64,000 bases of DNA from Aureispira anguillae (lineage in GTDB: Bacteria; Bacteroidota; Bacteroidia; Chitinophagales; Saprospiraceae): assembly GCF_026000115.1 (NCBI RefSeq), contig NZ_AP026869.1:1-64000 (forward strand), read 5' to 3'. Below are positions 53,062-61,212 of the stretch, in pieces. The position numbers were made by a program, and so were the translations under genes. Every line of letters begins with the position of its first letter. Positions within the stretch are counted from its first letter, which is position 1. The notes under the pieces were generated by a model, which worked only from the letters and a program-made list of their open reading frames with translations, was not told where the DNA came from and searched no databases.

Positions 53062-56000
53062 ATGAAGGCACATTTTTGTTTTATTTTGATATTTATTTGG
53101 CATACCCTCCTTTTGGCGCAATCAGCATCTCCTACTCCTCAAGGAAATATTAGTACCGTACCCAGTGCTGGATTACGTATTCTTGTATCGCCAACACATC
53201 CAATACATATAGAAAGTGGTGATGCAACTCCTGTTGATTTAATAAATGCAAGTTCATTAAGTACTGATGTACATAATTCTTGTTGTTATAGGATTTCAAC
53301 TTATATCGAAAATACTACAGGAGCAGACATTACTATAAAGCTTGCTTGTGTATGGAGGACACAATCTTTTCCATTTGAATGGTGGAGTATTGATGATAAG
53401 CCAAATGATCCAACTGCAGGAGATGATAATTATGGGTTATTTAATCGAATCCCCAATACGAATGGAAATGACATTACTATTCCAGCAAATTCAATTATTC
53501 CTGTAGAGTTTTATGATCCAATTGTAAAATTAGCCGTAGGAAGACCATTAAATGTTCAAGTCATAGATATAACAGAATCACAAGGAAATTATACTTACAG
53601 CCCTATTCCTATACAAGGAAGTACCACAAATGAAATTTCAGGGGGGACTATTTTGCCAAGTTCTTGCTCATTCATTTTACGTGAGTGTATTGTTGCATAT
53701 CCAAATCCTACCATAGAAGGAGGAACTATTCTCGCAACAGCTGTTGTGGAAAACGCAGGAACAAGTCCAGTCACAGCAAACCTTTACTTAGTATTGAAAC
53801 AAGGTACTACAGAACAAATAATCCATGCAGTTACTGGAGGATCATATGATTCGGGAGAACAAGTAATTTTAAATATGACTAATTCTGTTTCCTTAGACCC
53901 CGCATTTGTACAGGGAACAGCAGAGCTATTTGTTTATTATGAAGCTCCTGTAGGAAGTAATAGAGAAGTCGTAAAAGAATACCTCTGTAGCAATCCAATA
54001 ACTGTTACGATAGAAAATCCCTGTGCTTCGGGAAATGTACCCAAACCTGTAGCTCCTGGTACAGCTAATAATGTTCCTCTTCAAAAGATAACGACATTAA
54101 CTCCAACCTTTCTTTGGAAGAAAATTTGTGCAACAGGAAGCGGAGTGACTGGGTACGAAATAGAAGTCAGAGACTATTTGAGTGGGGCTATAGTATCAGG
54201 TTTTCCGATTACAGTGAATGGAATAAATAGTAATCAGTATTTAGCTCCTACAGGTCTCTTTCGCTATTCTACACAATATGAATGGACAGTAACAGCAATT
54301 TCTCCTTTGGGAAACCAAACTTCAATACCATTTTACTTTGAGACTCCTGGTCCTAGCAATCCTAATTGTCAAGTAACAGATATAGACCAATCTATTGATA
54401 CTTTATTGTGGGATGCAGTCCAATACTTATGTGAACGCGGTATCGTAACTCCAAGAGAGTGGGTACAAGGAGGTGCTCAGTATGATGTGAATCCAACAAG
54501 TGAGATTGTTCGAGAACATTTAGCATGGATTACTGCCGCTGGGCTTTATGGAGATAGAACGACCGTTGAAAGTGCCTATTTTTATACGACTCGTTATCCC
54601 ATTCCTTTTGAAGATTTGGCGCAAGCAGCTAATAATAGAGATCGTTATGCCAAACTACTTACATATCTAGATTATGACGATCAAATTGTTCCTTTTGATG
54701 GAGATAGGCATAATTTTCAACCAGCTGATCAAATTGCTATAAAATTTGCACTTAAAGTCTTTTTTGAAGCATTTGATATAGACACATTGTACAATCCTTC
54801 TACTGTTCCAGACATAACGATAAGCAACACAGACAATATGTATCGTTATGTAATGAGGGCGACAGAATTAGGACTTTTGGAACATTACACCAATGGATTA
54901 ACCACAATAAGTGCAAATGATGATATAAAGCGTGGTGATGCCTTTATTATTCTCTACAAGATAATGACGCATCCTTCTCTTATAAGACCAACACTTGCGG
55001 ATTTAGATTTGGACACAAATTATGTTGAATCTAATTTTTATGGAGCCGAGAATTATGCTGTAAGACCATCGCTTGCTGATGGCAATTTCAATAGTTACTC
55101 TAAGACAAGTTTTGCAATACCAGGAACATCAATGCCACTTGTTTTTAGTATTTCTTATGAGTCATCTTGTTTAACATTTCCTGAGGAGATTTTTCCAATG
55201 AATCCTGTTGGAAAAGCATGGACGCATAATCATCATGGTTATATTATAGAAACCTCGGGATTGGGAAATTGGGGTGGTAATGACGTAGTTGGGACAGGAA
55301 GTTTTAATAACTCCTTAGCAATATTTTTTCCTGGCAGTCAGCATCCGCATATTTTTAGGCGAGATGGTGCTGGGAATTTAGTAGCCGCAACGAAAGGACT
55401 TAATTACCGAATTACTGAAGATGTTGCGAATAATCGAATAACAATCGATATGATTGATCGGACACGTTTTGTTTTTGAAAAATTACCAGCAGGAGACCAT
55501 TTTGATAATGTTTATATGCTCCAAGAGGTAAGAGAGAAAAATGGGAATCGTCTTTCTTATGCTTATACTAGGTATGCTAATAACAGAAGCCATTTGACAC
55601 AGATTTGTGCGCATTATTTAAATACTGTTGGAGCCCCTGTGACTCCTCGATGTGTGGATTTAATTTATTATGCAGGGAATCAGGATTTGGTAGAACGAGT
55701 AGAGTATCCTTCGCCTACTGGTGGAGCTCCTAGGCAAGTTACTTTTACCTATGATTTTACAACTAAAAACCTGAACTCTTACAAGGATGCTTTACCAACA
55801 ATGCCTTGTACTGGAATAACCTTAGCTTCAGAGCTGTATTTTTATGATACGAGTGCAGAAACACCTCATTTACTCAATAAAATTCAGTTGCCTAAGGGCA
55901 ATTATATCGAGAACACTTATCATGATCGGAAATTAAAATCTACTCAACTTGTCAATTCTGTTACTGGGCAAATTTTAAATCAAACCACTGTTCAACCACA

Positions 56001-58710
56001 GTATAATAAGTTTTCTGCTGAGCGGGACCAGACAGTTACCTCAATAGCAGCAGGTGGAGCGACTACCTCCATGACTCAAAAGCGAAATGCTGTTGGTTAC
56101 ATTACATCAACATCCTATTTAAGGAGTGATGGAGGAACAGACCTATTTGATATTGAGTATAACAATGCCAATTTTCCTCAAAATCCTACAAAGGTAACAG
56201 CATATGGAGTCGTTACAGATATCACCTATAACAGCTTTGGAGCGATGGAGACCAAAGATGTTAATAGTTCGGTGTTAGGAGTGATTTATTCAGAACAGTG
56301 GAATTATGGAACAGATTCTTTGTTACAGAGTTATACGAATAGGAGAGGGCATAGTATGTATTACAGCTATGATAGTCGAAAGAATCTGGTTCAAATGACC
56401 GATTTTGAGGGAGAGGACACAGAGTATGAATACTTCCTTAATGGACTTCGAAGTAAGGTGCGTACGCCCACACAGAGAGAATATACTTTTGTCTATGATG
56501 ATTATGGAAATTTAACGAGCAGTACTGGTCCTACAGGGATTATTACACGTAACATATATGATAACGTTGGGCGTTTAATCCAAGCAGTAGATGCCGTAGG
56601 GAATATAACGACGATGGAGTATTTGGCAAATGACTTGCCAACGAAAGTAAGCCGTACCAACAATGGCATTGTGCATGAAGTGGAGTATTGTTATGACCCT
56701 AATTATAATAATATTTGGATAGAAGACGAGAAGGGACAACGAACAACAATGAGTTATAGTTTTGATGAAGACTATTTGACAGCTATTCAATTTGGTTCAG
56801 ATACTCGTACCTTTTCTTATACACAAAAGGGGCTGTTGGATACAGAGACCACTCCAAATGGTTATGTAAAAAACTATGATTATAACATCCATAACGAGTT
56901 GTTAGAAGAAGATGGGTATGCTCTATATGAGTATGATGCCATGAATCGGGATAATCTCATTCGCGTTCGTCTATTATCAAATCCTACACAGGAGTATATT
57001 GAGTATTTCTACGATGATTTTGATCGCGTAACGAGCTATACCTACCACAGTAGTGGTCCTGATTATACCGTTCAATATGGGTACGATGAAGAGAGCAATG
57101 TAACCAGCATTACTTATCCTGATTACAATGGGGCAACGGGGATGCGTGTTGATTATACTTACAATAACAATAATCAGTTGGAAACGGTCAGTGCGCTTGG
57201 TATGGTATGGCAGGCGAATCGCCGAGCAGATGGGAGCATTGATAAAATCATTTATCCCAATGGGATGGAAAAGCGTTATGTCTATGATGGAGCTGACCGA
57301 GTGAACGATTTAGGTTATTTTACCAATAACAGTACTGCTACGCCTTCGAATACACTCAGCCGTCAGCAGTTTACAATAGACGACCGAGGTTTCTTTACCC
57401 AAGAAATTGTAGAAGGACCAAATATACCAACTTTATTACCTGATTTAGATTTGCAGTTTACGCACAATTCGGTCAATCGGATTCAAACGACGACTGATGC
57501 CCTGACTGGACAAACTACCAATGCCAGTTTTGATGCAGATGGGAATCAGTTATCAGGGCATTACACGGGGATGGTTTGGAATGCTTTTGAGCAATTGGAA
57601 CAGATACAAAATGCTACAGGGACATTCTCTGCTACCTATAATTATGGTGTATTAGGGCAACGAAATAGAGCACAGCGGATTAGAAATGGAACGACCACTA
57701 CTACGAACTATTTTTGGGAAATATCGGGTGTAGGGAATATGCTCCGAGAAGAACGGACTACCAATGGTACTATAACAGCACTAGATTACATCCATGGTTT
57801 TGGGGAAATACTCGCACGCATACCCTCTGGTTATACCATTAATAGTCCTCCTTTTTCAGTTATTCGAGATACCGTACGCTTTTTTGTCTCGGATATGCGA
57901 GGGACGGTTATTGGGCTAGTTGATTATAATCAAGATTTTACAGAGCATTATGAAGTGACTTCTTATGGGGAGATGATTAGCCATGAAATTACTGCTGGTG
58001 AGGTTCCTAATTACTTCATTTTTGTTGGGGCTTATGGTGTGGAATGGGAAGATACCATGTTGTATAAGATGGGGGTACGGTATTATGATGTAGAGCAGGT
58101 TAATTTTCTTTCTGAAGATCCTATTTGGAATACTAATTTGTATGCCTATGCTGGTGGTAATACTGTTATGGCTATTGATCCAGAAGGATTGGAGTATAAA
58201 TACAATTCAGGAGGAGTCTGCATAGGAGGTAGTCTTTTGGCTTCTGTAAGGTATTGTTTTACAGGGTATTGTGATTTGAGTTATTGTCATTTTTATCACG
58301 ATATATATAGGGGGGGAGGGACTCCCAATTTAGAGGTTTATGCTCCAATAGGACAAGCTAATTCTTTACCTGAAACAACTGATTACTGGCAACCATGGCA
58401 AGAGGCGTCAGTAGGTTTAAGAACTCCTGTCAAGGGACTTGAAATGGGGGTAAATCTAGCAATAGAAGATGAGGAACTACTTATCGAACCTTCATCTACA
58501 ATTAATCGTAGATCATTAAGTCTTAGCAACAGCAATGATTCTTATGAAGTAAATATTGGATTAAGTGCCCCAGTACCAGGTACTGCTAATTATGGTGAGC
58601 ACAAAAAGACTAAAGCTGGGAGTATGCGAACTCCTCCAAAGGCATTAGCAGATTTGATCAGAGAGTTAATTTGGTATGAAACTAACGGGAGGATTGATGT
58701 ATATGATTAG
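53062..58710 (+). CDS. Giant secreted YD/RHS protein with SLH-like region
   Basis: An 1882-aa secreted protein. Signal peptide to about residue 20 (TLLLAQ). Two or three beta-sandwich (CARDB/Fn3-like) domains cover 60-430. About 440-640 resembles S-layer homology domains (AVQYLCERGIVTPREW, EIVREHLAWITAAGLYGD). A segment at about 690-850 starts from a FAIPGTSMPLVFSISYESSC motif of DUF6531 type. YD repeats run about 1070-1600. The RHS-associated core is near 1610-1700 (VSDMRGTVIGLVDY, GVRYYDVEQVNFLSEDP, YAYAGGNTVMAIDPEGLE). The 170-residue tip is unrecognised, and no immunity gene follows, so a toxin role is unsupported. Confidence 0.82.
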   Translation: MKAHFCFILIFIWHTLLLAQSASPTPQGNISTVPSAGLRILVSPTHPIHIESGDATPVDLINASSLSTDVHNSCCYRISTYIENTTGADITIKLACVWRTQSFPFEWWSIDDKPNDPTAGDDNYGLFNRIPNTNGNDITIPANSIIPVEFYDPIVKLAVGRPLNVQVIDITESQGNYTYSPIPIQGSTTNEISGGTILPSSCSFILRECIVAYPNPTIEGGTILATAVVENAGTSPVTANLYLVLKQGTTEQIIHAVTGGSYDSGEQVILNMTNSVSLDPAFVQGTAELFVYYEAPVGSNREVVKEYLCSNPITVTIENPCASGNVPKPVAPGTANNVPLQKITTLTPTFLWKKICATGSGVTGYEIEVRDYLSGAIVSGFPITVNGINSNQYLAPTGLFRYSTQYEWTVTAISPLGNQTSIPFYFETPGPSNPNCQVTDIDQSIDTLLWDAVQYLCERGIVTPREWVQGGAQYDVNPTSEIVREHLAWITAAGLYGDRTTVESAYFYTTRYPIPFEDLAQAANNRDRYAKLLTYLDYDDQIVPFDGDRHNFQPADQIAIKFALKVFFEAFDIDTLYNPSTVPDITISNTDNMYRYVMRATELGLLEHYTNGLTTISANDDIKRGDAFIILYKIMTHPSLIRPTLADLDLDTNYVESNFYGAENYAVRPSLADGNFNSYSKTSFAIPGTSMPLVFSISYESSCLTFPEEIFPMNPVGKAWTHNHHGYIIETSGLGNWGGNDVVGTGSFNNSLAIFFPGSQHPHIFRRDGAGNLVAATKGLNYRITEDVANNRITIDMIDRTRFVFEKLPAGDHFDNVYMLQEVREKNGNRLSYAYTRYANNRSHLTQICAHYLNTVGAPVTPRCVDLIYYAGNQDLVERVEYPSPTGGAPRQVTFTYDFTTKNLNSYKDALPTMPCTGITLASELYFYDTSAETPHLLNKIQLPKGNYIENTYHDRKLKSTQLVNSVTGQILNQTTVQPQYNKFSAERDQTVTSIAAGGATTSMTQKRNAVGYITSTSYLRSDGGTDLFDIEYNNANFPQNPTKVTAYGVVTDITYNSFGAMETKDVNSSVLGVIYSEQWNYGTDSLLQSYTNRRGHSMYYSYDSRKNLVQMTDFEGEDTEYEYFLNGLRSKVRTPTQREYTFVYDDYGNLTSSTGPTGIITRNIYDNVGRLIQAVDAVGNITTMEYLANDLPTKVSRTNNGIVHEVEYCYDPNYNNIWIEDEKGQRTTMSYSFDEDYLTAIQFGSDTRTFSYTQKGLLDTETTPNGYVKNYDYNIHNELLEEDGYALYEYDAMNRDNLIRVRLLSNPTQEYIEYFYDDFDRVTSYTYHSSGPDYTVQYGYDEESNVTSITYPDYNGATGMRVDYTYNNNNQLETVSALGMVWQANRRADGSIDKIIYPNGMEKRYVYDGADRVNDLGYFTNNSTATPSNTLSRQQFTIDDRGFFTQEIVEGPNIPTLLPDLDLQFTHNSVNRIQTTTDALTGQTTNASFDADGNQLSGHYTGMVWNAFEQLEQIQNATGTFSATYNYGVLGQRNRAQRIRNGTTTTTNYFWEISGVGNMLREERTTNGTITALDYIHGFGEILARIPSGYTINSPPFSVIRDTVRFFVSDMRGTVIGLVDYNQDFTEHYEVTSYGEMISHEITAGEVPNYFIFVGAYGVEWEDTMLYKMGVRYYDVEQVNFLSEDPIWNTNLYAYAGGNTVMAIDPEGLEYKYNSGGVCIGGSLLASVRYCFTGYCDLSYCHFYHDIYRGGGTPNLEVYAPIGQANSLPETTDYWQPWQEASVGLRTPVKGLEMGVNLAIEDEELLIEPSSTINRRSLSLSNSNDSYEVNIGLSAPVPGTANYGEHKKTKAGSMRTPPKALADLIRELIWYETNGRIDVYD

Positions 58711-58729
58711 TGTTTTTAAATTGTAAAAT

Positions 58730-61201
58730 ATGTTTAATACTTTAAGTTGTTTGATTATTTGTGTATTTGAGATTATTCTATTTTCATTTATAAATGATCT
58801 ACAAGGTCAAATAGTTTACGATAACTATTATAATGAGTTATATTTCCACACAAAAACAACCAGAACAATAGCTAGCGCCGTCCAAATAGACAGCTTTGAA
58901 TACGACCAAGTAGGCGCTATCACTCGTCATCTACGCTGGACAGAAGCACCAGATTTGGTAATTGATGGAGTCGAATACAATAATGCTAGCTATGGACCAA
59001 ATACACTGCCCCTGTATCATAATGTATCAGGGCTATTAGAGATAAATCATAGTAATATCGGCAATCGTCCCACAAATACCTTTGGCATAGAAGTCCGTTG
59101 GTCACCCGATACCCTATGGGATAATGGGAACGATACTTTTTTATACGATGTAGCAGTAAACTCCTTGGTAGTTGGAGCGAGCAGGACAGAGCCAAACAAC
59201 AATTTTTTTTTAGGGACTAATATTCCTGTAGGGAATGGTTATTTACTGTTTTATACCGACAATGAGCAAGACATACTAGAGCTCAATGATAGTAATAACT
59301 TATTCATTGTACCCATCTATATCTGTACACCCTATACCCTGTCTAGTTCAGGAGTAGATGATTATTGCAGCATGGCACAAGGAACAGCAACAACCAATGC
59401 TAGTGGCGGAACAAGTCCATACAACTATGTCTGGAGTCAAGGCACATCAGCGAATAGCGTCAATGGGCTGCAAGGAAGTCTTGGAGGACAAGTATATACC
59501 GTTACAGCAACAGATGCGAATGGCTGTACCGCAAGTGATCAGGTGACGATACAGAGCAATCCCCCATTGTCGATGCAAACCTTAGCGGTAAGTCCCGCTC
59601 TTTGTGGAAGTACTACTGGACAAATATCGGTTAGTGCACAAGGTGGTAGTGGCAATGTCAATTATACGTGGTCAAATGGTCAGAATACAGCGACAGGTTA
59701 TATTGGTGGACTTATAGCAGGTGTGGTAAGCGTTACGGCAACAGATGGAAATGGTTGCACAGCTAGCCTAGTCAATACCATTCCAGGGAATACTTCCATC
59801 ACTATTGGCTCAACCGTAACCGATGCTACTTGTAGTCAATCCAATGGAAGTATCAGTATCAACCCAACAGGTGGAATAGGAACTTACACGACGTCATGGA
59901 ATACAGGAAATACAGGAAATACCCTATCCAATCTTGCTGTAGGCAATTATACTGTAACAGTCAACGATGGAACTTGCTCAAGTGTAGAAACCTTTACTGT
60001 TAATGATCTTGCTGCTCCAATGTTAACCACTACTATTATTGACGCAAGTTGCGGACAAATGGACGGGCAGATAACCGCAAGTGCTGTAGGCGGAACGGGT
60101 ACTATAAATTACCTATGGTCAACAGGACAAACAAGCGATAGTCTTGTCAATATTGGTGCAGGTTTTTATGCGCTTACCATCACAGATGCCAATGGCTGTA
60201 CGACAACAAATACCACTACAGTAGGCACTAATAATACCCTTATCGTGCAGACGGCTATTTTTGATGACAGTTGTAATTTGGCAACTGGAAGGATGCAAGT
60301 CCAGCCTTTGGGTGGATCAGGTAATTATAGTTACACATGGTCTGGAAATGGTTCAACGACAGCTTCTGCATCTGGTTTATCACAAGGAATCTATACAGTA
60401 ACGATAACTGACAATGCAGCGCCACAGGTTTGTGTATTGGTTCATACAGATACGATCCAAGCAACTACAGCCATTGCTTTGACTATTCAGGCTATTGCAG
60501 CAGATACCTGCGCATACGGTAATGCTTCTGTACTTATGAGTGCTTTTGGGGATACGTCCACCATGATATTTACATGGGATAATGGAGCCAATACACTTTC
60601 TATAGATAGCCTTAGTGCAGGAACGTATAGCTTGACGGCAATAGATGTTAATGGTTGTACTGCCACACAATCTGTAACAATTCCTTCAGTGAGCTTTACC
60701 CCCAATATAGCATCTTACTTACCTATAATAGATTCCATTTCTTGCATTATGAAAGTTGGCGTGACAGGGAATGCTCTCTTTTTACCCTATACGTATTTGT
60801 GGAGTACAGGAGCAACAACGGATACGATTCATGGTCTCCCTGATAGTTTGTACAGTGTAATGGTTACCAATAGTTTGGGTTGTGATACTATACTTTCTTT
60901 TAACTGTACGCCGATTGATGTGATCACTCTACCCAATGATGTTAGTATAGAGGTATTTCCAAATCCGAATAGTGGTGACCAGTTTAGTGTAAAAATTAAT
61001 GGTGGAAAAATACAATCTTATGCTATTTATGATGCAATTGGGCAACGATTGGTTTGGGAGGCAATATCAATTCCTTCAGGGACTTCTTTCTTACTTCCTC
61101 AAAAAGTTAGTGTAGCAGCGAGTTATGTTTTTGTGTTTGATGTTTTACATAAAGGAAAAAACTATGCGATAAGCAAACGAGTAATTAAATCAAAGGAATA
61201 A
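58730..61201 (+). CDS. SprB-repeat surface protein with T9SS tail
   Basis: An 823-aa secreted protein. N-terminal hydrophobic signal (residues 5-22). An N-terminal domain (about 40-210) is CARDB-like (VDSFEYDQVGAITRHLRWTE). At least seven SprB-type repeats of about 75 residues follow, each ending like YTVTATDANGCTASDQVTI and containing YxWSxG. A C-terminal type A sorting domain (VEVFPNPNSGD-like start near 735, ending YAISKRVIK) directs export by the type IX secretion system. SprB-type proteins act in gliding and adhesion. 19 bp after the RHS/SLH gene, 11 bp before the next giant gene: one operon. Confidence 0.88.
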   Translation: MFNTLSCLIICVFEIILFSFINDLQGQIVYDNYYNELYFHTKTTRTIASAVQIDSFEYDQVGAITRHLRWTEAPDLVIDGVEYNNASYGPNTLPLYHNVSGLLEINHSNIGNRPTNTFGIEVRWSPDTLWDNGNDTFLYDVAVNSLVVGASRTEPNNNFFLGTNIPVGNGYLLFYTDNEQDILELNDSNNLFIVPIYICTPYTLSSSGVDDYCSMAQGTATTNASGGTSPYNYVWSQGTSANSVNGLQGSLGGQVYTVTATDANGCTASDQVTIQSNPPLSMQTLAVSPALCGSTTGQISVSAQGGSGNVNYTWSNGQNTATGYIGGLIAGVVSVTATDGNGCTASLVNTIPGNTSITIGSTVTDATCSQSNGSISINPTGGIGTYTTSWNTGNTGNTLSNLAVGNYTVTVNDGTCSSVETFTVNDLAAPMLTTTIIDASCGQMDGQITASAVGGTGTINYLWSTGQTSDSLVNIGAGFYALTITDANGCTTTNTTTVGTNNTLIVQTAIFDDSCNLATGRMQVQPLGGSGNYSYTWSGNGSTTASASGLSQGIYTVTITDNAAPQVCVLVHTDTIQATTAIALTIQAIAADTCAYGNASVLMSAFGDTSTMIFTWDNGANTLSIDSLSAGTYSLTAIDVNGCTATQSVTIPSVSFTPNIASYLPIIDSISCIMKVGVTGNALFLPYTYLWSTGATTDTIHGLPDSLYSVMVTNSLGCDTILSFNCTPIDVITLPNDVSIEVFPNPNSGDQFSVKINGGKIQSYAIYDAIGQRLVWEAISIPSGTSFLLPQKVSVAASYVFVFDVLHKGKNYAISKRVIKSKE

Positions 61202-61212
61202 AAAGAATAGAT